From: an uncultured Bacillota bacterium
GTDB taxonomy: Bacteria > Bacillota > Dehalobacteriia > UBA7702
DNA length: 64,000 nt
Direction: 5' to 3'
Assembly: GCA_934702375.1 (NCBI GenBank)
Contig: CAKUYE010000002.1
Coordinates: forward strand, 124,001 to 188,000
Shown: positions 9,108 through 16,780 of the stretch, piece after piece
How positions within the stretch are numbered: the first letter of the stretch is position 1
Layout: every line of letters starts with the position of its first letter
Made by a program: the position numbers and the translations under genes
The notes under the pieces: model-generated
What the model was told of the DNA's origin: nothing
Database searches by the model: none
Seen by the model: the letters and a program-made list of their open reading frames with translations, nothing else

Positions 9108-9574
9108 TGAAATTACATGAAATTGTTACGGCATTAATTGAACATAAAATTACCATTGCTACAGCAGAATCCTGTACCGGAGGAAAGATTGCGGCAGCCA
9201 TTACGGATGTTCCCGGTGCTTCGGAGATTTTTGGTTACGGTATGGTAACTTACAGTAACGATGCCAAAATAAAGATCCTCGGTGTAAAGGAAGAAACTCT
9301 GGCTGCTCACGGTGCGGTTAGTCCGGAAACTGCTTACGAAATGGCGGCAGGCCTGAAACGTGTTTCCTGTGCAGATGTTGCCGTTTCGGTTACCGGGATT
9401 GCAGGACCCGGCGGCGGTTCTCCGGAAAAGCCTGTGGGGTTGGTTTACATGGGGATTGCTTACGGTAATGATGTATTTGTGAAAAAAAATCTTTTTCAGG
9501 GAGAACGTGATGAAGTGCGTTTGCAGACAGTGGAAACTGCGTTGCATTTTGTTGCGGAAAAAGTATTGAAATAA
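9107..9574 (+). CDS. pncC: CinA C-terminal-type nicotinamide-nucleotide amidohydrolase
   Basis: Hydrolyses nicotinamide mononucleotide to nicotinate mononucleotide in NAD salvage. It is 155 residues, the stand-alone C-terminal domain only; the N-terminal MoaB-like ADP-ribose pyrophosphatase half found in full CinA is absent. Recognisable segments are TAESCTGGKIA (residues 18-28), GYGMVTYSNDAK and VSVTGIAGPGGG. The start overlaps the pgsA stop. The location just before recA is the same as that of cinA in Bacillus and Streptococcus. Confidence 0.9.
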   Translation: MKLHEIVTALIEHKITIATAESCTGGKIAAAITDVPGASEIFGYGMVTYSNDAKIKILGVKEETLAAHGAVSPETAYEMAAGLKRVSCADVAVSVTGIAGPGGGSPEKPVGLVYMGIAYGNDVFVKKNLFQGERDEVRLQTVETALHFVAEKVLK

Positions 9575-9599
9575 AGAAATAGAAAAGGATGGAATGTAT

Positions 9600-10700
9600 A
9601 TGGCAGTGGATAAAACCAAAAATAAAGATGTACAGAATAAAACCAATCGTAAAGATGCTTTAGAGGAAGCTTTGCATCAAATCGAAAAGCAGTTCGGCAA
9701 AGGTGCAATCATGCGCCTTGGTGATGCTGCAAAGATGAATATTGATGTAATTCCTACGGGAATCCTTTCTCTCGATATTGCTTTAGGCGTTGGGGGGATT
9801 CCCCGGGGCCGTATTATTGAAATTTATGGTCCGGAGTCTTCCGGGAAAACGACGGTTACCTTGCATATCGTAGCCGAAGCTCAAAAAATGGGTGGCACTG
9901 CGGCTTTCATCGACGCTGAACACGCGTTGGATCCTCAGTATGCATCAAAATTAGGCGTGAATATTAATGAATTGCTTATTTCTCAGCCGGATATGGGTGA
10001 ACAGGCTCTTGAGATCACAGAAGCTTTGGTTCGCAGCAACTCCGTAGATATTATTGTTGTGGACTCTGTGGCGGCATTGGTTCCTCGTGCGGAATTAGAA
10101 GGGGAAATGGGGGACAGCCATATGGGGGTGCAAGCCCGCTTAATGTCTCAGGCCCTGCGAAAACTTACCGGTATTGTGGGGAAAACCCAGACAACGGTTA
10201 TCTTTATTAACCAGATTCGTGATAAGATCGGTATTGTGTATGGCAGCCCGGAAACAACGACCGGCGGCCGCGCTCTGAAGTTTTATTCCTCAGTGCGTAT
10301 TGATATCCGTAAAGCGGAACCGATTAAAAACGGTTCTGAGATCATCGGTAACCGTACAAAAGTTAAAATTGTGAAAAATAAAGTTGCCCCACCTTTTAAG
10401 GTTGCTGAATTTGATATGATCTATGGGGAAGGAGCTTCCAGAGTCGGCAGCTTGTTGGATATCGCCGTAGATCAGGATATCATCAAGAAGAGCGGTTCCT
10501 GGTTCTCCTATAAAGAAGAACGCATTGGTCAGGGGCGCGAAAATGCCAAAAAATATTTGAAAGAGCATCCGGATATCTACAAAGAAGTAGAAAGTACCGT
10601 ATTGTCCTTGATTCAGGATAAGGACGTTTCCTCTTTTGGTGATGATGTGGAAACCACCGAAGAGGCCGAAGTCGATGAAGAACCTTTTGAATTAGAATGA
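9600..10700 (+). CDS. recA: Recombinase RecA
   Basis: Forms filaments on single-stranded DNA for homologous recombination and triggers LexA self-cleavage. About 366 residues, with Walker A GPESSGKTT near residue 78, the VVDSVAALVPRAE segment near 155 and the TVIFINQIRDKIG loop region. The acidic C-terminal tail (last 20 residues) is typical. ATG codons at 9594 and 9600 are both possible; AAGGA ending at 9589 fits 9600 better. No LexA box of the Bacillota type was recognised in the short upstream gap. The stop overlaps the recX start (ATGA). Confidence 0.97.
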   Translation: MAVDKTKNKDVQNKTNRKDALEEALHQIEKQFGKGAIMRLGDAAKMNIDVIPTGILSLDIALGVGGIPRGRIIEIYGPESSGKTTVTLHIVAEAQKMGGTAAFIDAEHALDPQYASKLGVNINELLISQPDMGEQALEITEALVRSNSVDIIVVDSVAALVPRAELEGEMGDSHMGVQARLMSQALRKLTGIVGKTQTTVIFINQIRDKIGIVYGSPETTTGGRALKFYSSVRIDIRKAEPIKNGSEIIGNRTKVKIVKNKVAPPFKVAEFDMIYGEGASRVGSLLDIAVDQDIIKKSGSWFSYKEERIGQGRENAKKYLKEHPDIYKEVESTVLSLIQDKDVSSFGDDVETTEEAEVDEEPFELE

Positions 10701-11182
10701 TAAAGCGCAGAAAAGATGGGAAACTCCCAAATCCCGTAAATTACAGCCTTTGGCTGCTGAATTATAAACCGCGCAGCGTTAAGGAGATGACCCTCGCATT
10801 AAAAAAACGGGGGTTTTCTCCGGAGGTCGTGGATGAAACCATCGATTCTTTGCTACGGCGGAATTATCTTGATGACAATGCTTATAAACATTATTTGATT
10901 GAAAAAAGAAAAAGAAATAATCCGAAAGGCCGCAATTTTGTGTGCCGCGAATTGGCTGATGCCGGAATTGCCTGCGGTTTTGAAATGGAAGATCTTTATA
11001 CCGATGAGGAAGAGCAGGAGCTTATTCGCAAATTGCTGCATCAATGGCAGCGCCGCGGAGAAGATTTTACAGAAAACAAGGATCGTTATTTCCAGCGGCT
11101 GTATCGCCGTGGCTTTACGATTTCAAATATTCGATCGGAGCTGGGAAAATACGAAGATTTCTCGGAAAATGACTTCGATTGA
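10697..11182 (+). CDS. recX: RecA regulator RecX
   Basis: Binds RecA filaments and limits their growth. It is 161 residues with the family's three-helix repeats; the segments LLNYKPRSVKEM and DDNAYKHYLIEKR are typical. It starts within the recA stop codon (ATGA overlap), so translation is probably coupled to recA. Nothing resembles a terminator directly after it; the structured rny leader follows. Confidence 0.88.
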   Translation: MIKRRKDGKLPNPVNYSLWLLNYKPRSVKEMTLALKKRGFSPEVVDETIDSLLRRNYLDDNAYKHYLIEKRKRNNPKGRNFVCRELADAGIACGFEMEDLYTDEEEQELIRKLLHQWQRRGEDFTENKDRYFQRLYRRGFTISNIRSELGKYEDFSENDFD

Positions 11183-11196
11183 AAGAAAATATTTTC

Positions 11197-11224
11197 TTGA
11201 CAAGAATATAGGAAATAGTATACA
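11197..11224 (+). promoter_or_regulatory. Possible sigma-A promoter upstream of the rny leader
   Basis: A perfect -35 box TTGACA (11197-11202) is followed after 16 bases by TATACA (11219-11224). It lies 15 bases after the recX stop, so rny can be transcribed separately from recA-recX. Confidence 0.55.
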
Positions 11225-11270
11225 CTATATAAAGATGAAACGTAGTTTATCCGCTGAATTTCAGTTGTTG

Positions 11271-11279
11271 TGATATAAT
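11271..11279 (+). promoter_or_regulatory. Extended -10 box within the rny leader region
   Basis: TGATATAAT is a perfect extended -10 element. No good -35 box lies 17 bases upstream. It would start RNA near 11286, at the base of the first leader hairpin. Confidence 0.45.
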
Positions 11280-11282
11280 CAC

Positions 11283-11446
11283 GTATTTTATATATTTATC
11301 ATTTTTATTTGGATTTATATACATATAAGCGATAAATAAAATACTAATGGCAATAAATAGGGAGGTTTATGCCTTCCTGTGGTTTTGTCGTGTTATATCC
11401 CGATGTAGGAATACAGCATAAGCCAAGTTTATCTTGGCTTTTTTCT
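11283..11446 (+). ncRNA. Structured 5' leader or small RNA ahead of RNase Y, with alternative stems
   Basis: This fills most of the 289-base recX-rny gap. Hairpin 1 pairs 11283-11290 with 11337-11344 and 11295-11300 with 11331-11336, leaving a 4-base bulge. Hairpin A pairs 11359-11365 with 11372-11378. A competing stem B pairs 11364-11372 with 11416-11424 (nine pairs, one G-U), extended by 11374-11378 with 11407-11411. Stem B uses bases of both hairpin A and the terminator that follows. No known riboswitch class was recognised. It could be a cis-acting attenuator or a free small RNA ending at the terminator. Confidence 0.55.
11420..11446 (+). terminator. Intrinsic terminator/attenuator upstream of rny
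   Basis: AAGCCAAG (11420-11427) pairs with CTTGGCTT (11433-11440) around a 5-base loop and is followed by a T-rich run. It ends 26 bases before the rny start, so rny transcription needs read-through or antitermination. Its left arm is also part of stem B of the leader. Confidence 0.8.
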
Positions 11447-11471
11447 ATTATGTAATGGGGGTGAATAGAGA

Positions 11472-13058
11472 TTGGTTAGTTTACTGATCGCCGTTGTGAT
11501 TGCTATTGTTGCTGCTGCGGCTGCTTTTTTTGTCGGCTATGCTGTGCGCAGAAAAATCGCAGAAGCAAAAATTCAATCGGCAGAAGCGAAAATTCAGGTG
11601 GCGGAAGCCAAAATTCAAACCGCAGATGATGAAGCAAAAAAACTAATTGAAGCCGCAAAAAAGGAAGCCGATGCCAAAAAGCGTGAAGCTTTGGTAGAAG
11701 CAAAAGAAGAAGTTCTCAAGTTAAAAAATGAATCCGAGAAGGAAGCAAAGGAAAGAAGAAACGAAGTTTCCCGTATGGAACGTCGTGTTCTTCAGAAAGA
11801 AGAAAATTTAGACAAAAAGTTGGAAAATATTGAGCATAAAGAAACAAAGCTCAATAAAAAGGAACAGGATCTCGATCAGAGATTGGAAAAAGCAGAAAAG
11901 CTTGTTGCCGAAAGACAGGCTGAATTGGAACATATTAGTGGGCTTTCCATTGACGAAGCAAAAGAACTCCTCCTCAAAGGTTTGGAAGAGGAAGTTAAAT
12001 ACGACGCAGCCGTTATGATCAAAGAGATTGAAAACGATGCGAAGGAAAATGCAGAAAAATATGCAAAAGAAATCGTGACCCAGGCGGTGCAGCGTGTTGC
12101 TGCAGATCATGTTGCTGAAACTACCGTTTCGGTGGTAGTTTTGCCCAATGATGAAATGAAGGGTCGTATCATCGGTAGAGAAGGCCGCAATATTCGTACC
12201 TTGGAAACGATGACGGGGATTGATTTGATTATTGATGATACGCCGGAAGCTGTGATTATTTCCGGTTTTGATCCTGTTCGCAGAGAAGTTGCCCGTATTG
12301 CCTTGGAAAAATTGATTCAGGATGGTCGTATCCACCCTGCACGTATTGAAGAAATGGTTGAAAAAGCAAAACGTGAAGTCAACCAGACGATCAAGGAAGA
12401 AGGGGAACAGGCCACCTTTAGCGTTGGTGTACATGGTCTCCATCCGGAATTGATCAAATTGCTTGGTCGTTTGCGTTATCGCACCAGCTATGGTCAGAAT
12501 GTATTGACACATTCCATTGAAGTGGCTCAGCTTTCCGGTGTGATGGCCGCTGAACTTGGCCTTGATGTGACCATGGCGAAAAGAGCCGGGCTTCTCCATG
12601 ACTTAGGGAAAGCCATTGACCGTGAAATGGAAGGACAACACGCTTTCCTTGGCGCAGATATGGCAAAGAAATATGGAGAATCCAAAAACATTGTCAATGC
12701 TATTGCTGCTCACCATGGCGATATTGAGCCCAGTACCACCGAAGCTGTTCTTGTACAGGCCGCTGACGCGATTTCCGCTGCTCGTCCCGGTGCAAGAAGG
12801 GAAACGTTGGAGACTTATATTAAGCGCTTGGAAAAATTGGAAGAAATTGCTAATTCCTTTAACGGCGTTGATAAGAGTTATGCGATTCAGGCCGGTCGTG
12901 AAGTACGCATTATGGTAAAACCGGATAAGATTGATGATACTATGGCTGTAAGCCTCTCCCGCGATATTGTTAAGAGAATATCTTCGGAAATGGAATATCC
13001 CGGTCAGATCAAAGTTGTAGTGATTCGTGAGACCCGCGCTGTAGATTACGCAAAATAA
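11472..13058 (+). CDS. rny: Ribonuclease Y
   Basis: Membrane-anchored endoribonuclease that starts decay of many mRNAs in Bacillota. In 528 residues: an N-terminal transmembrane helix (about 3-25), a long Glu/Lys/Ala coiled coil (27-200) with near-repeats of the type AEAKIQ, a KH domain with GRIIGREGRNIRTLE (about 235-250), and an HD domain with the metal-binding HDLGKAID near residue 377. The start codon is TTG at 11472 with GGGGGTGA upstream. It has a long structured leader with a terminator. Confidence 0.96.
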   Translation: MVSLLIAVVIAIVAAAAAFFVGYAVRRKIAEAKIQSAEAKIQVAEAKIQTADDEAKKLIEAAKKEADAKKREALVEAKEEVLKLKNESEKEAKERRNEVSRMERRVLQKEENLDKKLENIEHKETKLNKKEQDLDQRLEKAEKLVAERQAELEHISGLSIDEAKELLLKGLEEEVKYDAAVMIKEIENDAKENAEKYAKEIVTQAVQRVAADHVAETTVSVVVLPNDEMKGRIIGREGRNIRTLETMTGIDLIIDDTPEAVIISGFDPVRREVARIALEKLIQDGRIHPARIEEMVEKAKREVNQTIKEEGEQATFSVGVHGLHPELIKLLGRLRYRTSYGQNVLTHSIEVAQLSGVMAAELGLDVTMAKRAGLLHDLGKAIDREMEGQHAFLGADMAKKYGESKNIVNAIAAHHGDIEPSTTEAVLVQAADAISAARPGARRETLETYIKRLEKLEEIANSFNGVDKSYAIQAGREVRIMVKPDKIDDTMAVSLSRDIVKRISSEMEYPGQIKVVVIRETRAVDYAK

Positions 13059-13067
13059 AGTGTGTAA

Positions 13068-13125
13068 AGGCTGTCCGGAGCGTTACGTCACAGTGACCTC
13101 CTTCGGGACAGCCTATTTCTTTTTT
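13068..13125 (+). terminator. Terminator-like long hairpin after rny
   Basis: AGGCTGTCC (13068-13076) pairs with GGACAGCCT (13106-13114), with inner pairs GGAG/CTCC and GTCA/TGAC, and ATTTCTTTTTT follows. It lies 25 bases before ymdB, so ymdB expression depends on partial read-through or RNA processing. Confidence 0.75.
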
Positions 13126-13139
13126 GAAAGGATTTTGCA

Positions 13140-13928
13140 ATGAAGATATTATTTATCGGCGATGTTGTCGGGCGTCCCGGCAGGGAAGTCCTTGAAAATA
13201 ATCTGCCGGCGTTGGAAGATGAATTTGATATCGATTTTACCATTGTTAATGGAGAAAATGCGTCCGGTGGTTTTGGTATGGATATGAAGGCCTACAATTT
13301 GATCACCTCTGCCGGAGCTGATGTCATCACAATGGGAAATCATACCTTTGATAATCGAAAGATCTTTGACTTTATTGAAGAGAAAGACAACATTGTTCGC
13401 CCCTTGAATTATGCTTTGAAAGCTCCGGGACTGGGGGTGCGAAGCTTTTCTTTGAAAAACGGTGAGAAAGTGACCGTCATGAATCTCCTTGGTCGAGCGT
13501 ACAGTAATATGTCTTTAGACTGTCCTTTTAAAATGGCGGAAGACCTGTTAAAAACCTTGCTGTTAAAGGAAACGGCGATATTTGTGGATTTTCATGGCGA
13601 TGCAACATCGGAAAAAGTCTGTTTCGGTCATTATTTTGATGGTCGCGTATCGGCGGTTTGCGGTACTCATACCCATATTCAAACAGCAGATGAAAAAATC
13701 TTGCCAAGGGGAACGGCCTATATTACCGATGCCGGTATGACCGGTGCCTATGATTCTTGTCTGGGTATGACAAAAGATGCTTCCATCTCCCGTTTCTTTG
13801 CATTAAAGCGATTACCGATGAAGCCGGCACCCGGTGAGCGCCAGATCAATGGCGTTGTTATTTCCCTTGACGAAGAACATAAGGCAAAAAGTATTGAGAG
13901 AATAAACCGGGTTTATCCTGAATTTTAA
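13140..13928 (+). CDS. ymdB: YmdB-family metallophosphoesterase
   Basis: Calcineurin-like phosphodiesterase of 262 residues (TIGR00282 type). Bacillus YmdB hydrolyses 2',3'- and 3',5'-cyclic nucleotides and affects biofilm and late adaptive gene expression. Metal-binding motifs are visible: GDVVGRPGR at residues 7-15, NGENASGG near 38, GNHTFD near 66, DFHGDATSEK near 149 and CGTHTHIQT near 177. AAAGGA precedes the start. The rny-ymdB pairing is conserved across Bacillota. Confidence 0.93.
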   Translation: MKILFIGDVVGRPGREVLENNLPALEDEFDIDFTIVNGENASGGFGMDMKAYNLITSAGADVITMGNHTFDNRKIFDFIEEKDNIVRPLNYALKAPGLGVRSFSLKNGEKVTVMNLLGRAYSNMSLDCPFKMAEDLLKTLLLKETAIFVDFHGDATSEKVCFGHYFDGRVSAVCGTHTHIQTADEKILPRGTAYITDAGMTGAYDSCLGMTKDASISRFFALKRLPMKPAPGERQINGVVISLDEEHKAKSIERINRVYPEF

Positions 13929-14001
13929 AGAGGATTCTGGGAAGTTACCTCGAATAATGAAATAGGAAATGTTTCATTAAAAGGAAAAGGAGGCATGCAT
14001 C

Positions 14002-14076
14002 ATGTATGATTTTGTTTTAAAAAAGACCAAATCCATGAATGTTGTCTTCCTTTGCGGTGAATTATATGATTTTTGA
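14002..14076 (+). CDS. Candidate 24-codon upstream ORF before the dipeptidase
   Basis: A small ORF with a very good ribosome-binding site (AAAAGGAGG ending at 13993, 8 bases before ATG). It encodes a 24-residue peptide starting MYDFVLKKTK and ends TGA at 14074-14076. The stop lies between two possible starts (14066 and 14081) of the dipeptidase gene in the +1 frame, while that gene has no ribosome-binding site of its own. The arrangement suggests a leader peptide that couples translation. No homologue is recognised; chance is possible. Confidence 0.4.
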   Translation: MYDFVLKKTKSMNVVFLCGELYDF

Positions 14077-15028
14077 AGATATGAGCCTGTCTTTTTCAGG
14101 CTCTTTTCCTTTGCGTGCCGATGGTCATTGTGATACGATCTTGGCGATGCAGGAAGGAAAAAAGGTTCATATTGATCTTGAAACGTTGCCTCGTTATGCG
14201 GATATGCAATTTATGGCACTCTTTATCGAAGAAGAATGTGACTGTAAAAAAGCCAAAGCGGAGTATGAAGCTTTGTACCGTTTTTATCGCACCTTGCAAA
14301 CGGAAGAATATTATGATCTTTTGATTCCTTTGAAAAATGGCGACAGCTTTCGTCGCTTGGAGCCGGAAAATACCGGTATAGTTCTGGCAATAGAAAATTG
14401 CGCACCATTGGGTGTAGATGAAGATGATGTCTTTGAAGCCTATGAACATGGATTTCGGTCTTTCGGCGTCGTTTGGAACGGTTCAAACTGTTTTGGCGGC
14501 GGTGCATTTTCTGAGGGCGGTCTGACCTCTGCCGGTGAACGCTTTTTACGGGATCTAAACCGACTGCCTGTAGCCGTTGATCTTGCACATATGAATGAAC
14601 GCACATTTTATAATTCATTGGAAATATTAGAGCATCCGCCGATTGTAACCCACACCTGTTGCTATGATCTGAATCCTCATTGTCGCAATCTAAAAGAAGA
14701 GCAAATGAAGGAATTGCGCATGGCCGGCGGCATAATGGGCATCACCTTTGTGAATAAATTTTTATCGGCAGAGAAGGAAGATGCTTCCCTTGATCGAATT
14801 GTCGATCATATCCTCTATGCTTCTGATTTTATGGGAATCGAAAATATTGCCTTAGGCAGTGACTTTGATGGGGCAGATATGCCGAAAGATATGGAGGATC
14901 AGTCTTGTTTGCCGTATCTTTATGAAAAAATGAAACAACGTGATTTCACCGATAGAGAAATCGAAATGGTGGCCGGCGAAAATCTCTTTCGTTATATGTT
15001 CGCCACGCTTTCCCGGGAGGAAATATGA
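14066..15028 (+). CDS. Membrane dipeptidase family (M19) protein
   Basis: Zinc dipeptidase-type amidohydrolase of about 320 residues, probably cleaving dipeptides or D-amino-acid-containing dipeptides; substrate unproven. Family marks are the first metal site ADGHCDT, the ENCAPLG segment with the bridging glutamate, DLAHMNE, the THTCCYDLNPHCRN segment (usually SHS...RN) and the LGSDFDG segment near the C-terminus. No signal peptide, so it is cytoplasmic. In-frame starts at 14039, 14066 and 14081 are all poor; translation probably depends on the preceding 24-codon ORF. The start given is therefore uncertain. Its end overlaps the PHP gene start (ATGA). Confidence 0.85.
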   Translation: MIFEDMSLSFSGSFPLRADGHCDTILAMQEGKKVHIDLETLPRYADMQFMALFIEEECDCKKAKAEYEALYRFYRTLQTEEYYDLLIPLKNGDSFRRLEPENTGIVLAIENCAPLGVDEDDVFEAYEHGFRSFGVVWNGSNCFGGGAFSEGGLTSAGERFLRDLNRLPVAVDLAHMNERTFYNSLEILEHPPIVTHTCCYDLNPHCRNLKEEQMKELRMAGGIMGITFVNKFLSAEKEDASLDRIVDHILYASDFMGIENIALGSDFDGADMPKDMEDQSCLPYLYEKMKQRDFTDREIEMVAGENLFRYMFATLSREEI

Positions 15029-15849
15029 AATTTGATTGTCATGTGCACACGATTTATTCCGATGGGATTAAATCCGTATTTGAACAGGCGGAAGAGGCTA
15101 AAGCCGTTGGTTTGGGCGGTTTTGCCCTTACGGACCACGATACCATTGATGGATGGAAAGATATTTCCGCCGCAGAAAAAGCATCGGATATTCGTATTAT
15201 TCCCGGTGTGGAATTAAGCACCGATTGGCAAAAACGCAGTGTGCATATTCTTGGCTACGGTATTACGAATACGGATCTTTTCCGTGGGGAATTGATTTCC
15301 TTGCGCGAAGCCCGAAGTCGGCGTATTGCGGCAATGGTGGAAAAATTGAGAACAATGCATATGGATATTACCTTTGCCGAGGTTCAGGCTAAAGCAGGGG
15401 AGGGGACGATGGGGCGTCCTCATATTGCTGCCATATTGGCAGAAAAGGGGTATGTAAAGGATAAACAGCATGCGTTTGAACGTTACATTAACCGAGGAAA
15501 ACCGGCTTATGTTCCCAGAGATCCTTTTTCACCGATGGATGGTATTTCCTTGATTAAAAGATGCGGCGGTTATGCCGTTTTGGCACATCCCGGTTTGGAT
15601 CGTACCTATGAATTTCTTGATCTGCTGTGTGATTGCGGCCTCGATGGCTTGGAAGCGTACCACAGTGCTCATTATCCTGCGCTGTCTGAAAAGTTTTGTC
15701 GTCTTGCCAAGGAAAGAGGATTAGCAATCACTGCCGGTTCCGATGACCATGGCTATCGAGATGAGAAGCATGGGACCATTGGCAAACCTTCTCTGGATGA
15801 ATCTTTGCTGCCGCATTTTATGAAAGAATATTTGGAGGAATACCGTTGA
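15025..15849 (+). CDS. PHP-domain metal-dependent phosphoesterase
   Basis: A 274-residue protein of the PHP superfamily, close to the TrpH/YciV group, some members of which are 3',5'-nucleotide bisphosphate phosphatases or RNA 5'-trimming nucleases. All four PHP motifs are visible: CHVHTIYSDG (5-14), LTDHDTIDGW (35-44), LAHPGLDR near 187 and GSDDHG near 242. It overlaps the dipeptidase stop by 4 bases and ends 1 base before cobS, so the three genes are probably one transcript. The actual substrate is not shown by context. Confidence 0.85.
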   Translation: MKFDCHVHTIYSDGIKSVFEQAEEAKAVGLGGFALTDHDTIDGWKDISAAEKASDIRIIPGVELSTDWQKRSVHILGYGITNTDLFRGELISLREARSRRIAAMVEKLRTMHMDITFAEVQAKAGEGTMGRPHIAAILAEKGYVKDKQHAFERYINRGKPAYVPRDPFSPMDGISLIKRCGGYAVLAHPGLDRTYEFLDLLCDCGLDGLEAYHSAHYPALSEKFCRLAKERGLAITAGSDDHGYRDEKHGTIGKPSLDESLLPHFMKEYLEEYR

Positions 15850-15850
15850 T

Positions 15851-16669
15851 ATGTGGAAAGAATTTCGAATTGCCGTTTCTTTTTTAACTCGTTTACCCTT
15901 GCCTTATCAGGGAGAATGGGATGAAAAATCCTTTTCCCGCTCTTCCGTATTTTTCCCGTTGGTTGGTCTCATTGTCGGTATATTAGTTGCTGCGGTATTT
16001 TGGCTCAGTAGCTGGCTGGGATCTGCTATGCTTGCCGCTGTTTGTACTTTAATTGCATCTTTGGTAATTACCGGCGGCATTCATCTGGATGGGTTTATGG
16101 ATATGTGCGATGGTATTTTTGCATCTCGTGGTCGCGAACGTGCCCTGGAAATCATGAAAGACAGTCGTGTAGGCTCCTTTGCGGTTCTTGGCGTTGTTAT
16201 GCTGATGTTGCTGAAGTTTTCTTTATACAGTGCTTACAGCTCATATTGGCTTTTTGTGTCGGTGTGGGATCAAATCTTAACCCTTATCGCCATTGTGGGC
16301 AGCTTTGTCTTTTCTCGGTTTATTATGGTTTGCTGTTTGTTATGGTTTCCTTCTGCCCGCTCCGAAGGATTGGGAGTTACGATAAAACGGCATGTCTCAA
16401 AATCGGCTCCGCTTTGGGGGGCGCTGATCATGCTTGCGCTGTTTGCCCCTACAGGCTATTATCCTATCTTGATCGCTTTTGTTATTGCTGCTTTGATCAT
16501 GGTCGGTATTGCTGCTCAAGTCAATAAATTCCTTCATGGGCTTACCGGTGATATTTATGGTGCTATGACGGAATTGGGCGAGGCTGTTTTTCTCCTTATT
16601 TTATTGATTATCCAGATTATTTTGGGGCATTTTGAAATTCCGCTGCAAATCCCGTTGTCGATTTATTAA
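15851..16669 (+). CDS. cobS: Adenosylcobinamide-GDP ribazoletransferase
   Basis: Joins adenosylcobinamide-GDP and alpha-ribazole to give adenosylcobalamin (phosphate), the last assembly step of vitamin B12, in the membrane. The 272-residue protein has six or so hydrophobic segments and the family motif GGIHLDGFMDMCDG (residues 75-88) followed by ALEIMKDSRVGSF. No other cob gene lies in this window and no cobalamin riboswitch is visible upstream. It is translated directly after the PHP gene (1-base gap). Confidence 0.93.
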   Translation: MWKEFRIAVSFLTRLPLPYQGEWDEKSFSRSSVFFPLVGLIVGILVAAVFWLSSWLGSAMLAAVCTLIASLVITGGIHLDGFMDMCDGIFASRGRERALEIMKDSRVGSFAVLGVVMLMLLKFSLYSAYSSYWLFVSVWDQILTLIAIVGSFVFSRFIMVCCLLWFPSARSEGLGVTIKRHVSKSAPLWGALIMLALFAPTGYYPILIAFVIAALIMVGIAAQVNKFLHGLTGDIYGAMTELGEAVFLLILLIIQIILGHFEIPLQIPLSIY

Positions 16670-16707
16670 AATCCTGAAAATAAAGTAAAAAAAATAGGAT
16701 TTTTTTC
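16668..16707 (+). terminator. Weak terminator after cobS
   Basis: AAAATCCT (16668-16675) can pair with AGGATTTT (16696-16703), followed by more T residues. The 20-base loop and 8-pair stem make it weak. Confidence 0.4.
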
Positions 16708-16737
16708 ATTTTTTATCTATTCAAAGCCGGTATTTTG

Positions 16738-16746
16738 TGTTATGAT
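16738..16746 (+). promoter_or_regulatory. Extended -10 promoter for guaB
   Basis: TGTTATGAT is an extended -10 box 34 bases before the guaB start. The matching -35 region (TATTCA, 16718-16723) is poor. Confidence 0.5.
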
Positions 16747-16780
16747 ATGTTCTAATAAATTAATGGAGGATTAAATTTCA

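Noticed and set aside
14014..14025. A -1 frameshift at the U UUA AAA heptamer in the 24-codon ORF
   Set aside because: A -1 shift leads to a stop after a few codons, not into the dipeptidase frame, which is +1 and has a stop at 14036 just upstream of its first ATG.
15700..15851. A cobalamin riboswitch controlling cobS
   Set aside because: There is only one base between the PHP gene and cobS, and no B12-box-like sequence was seen upstream of the operon start.
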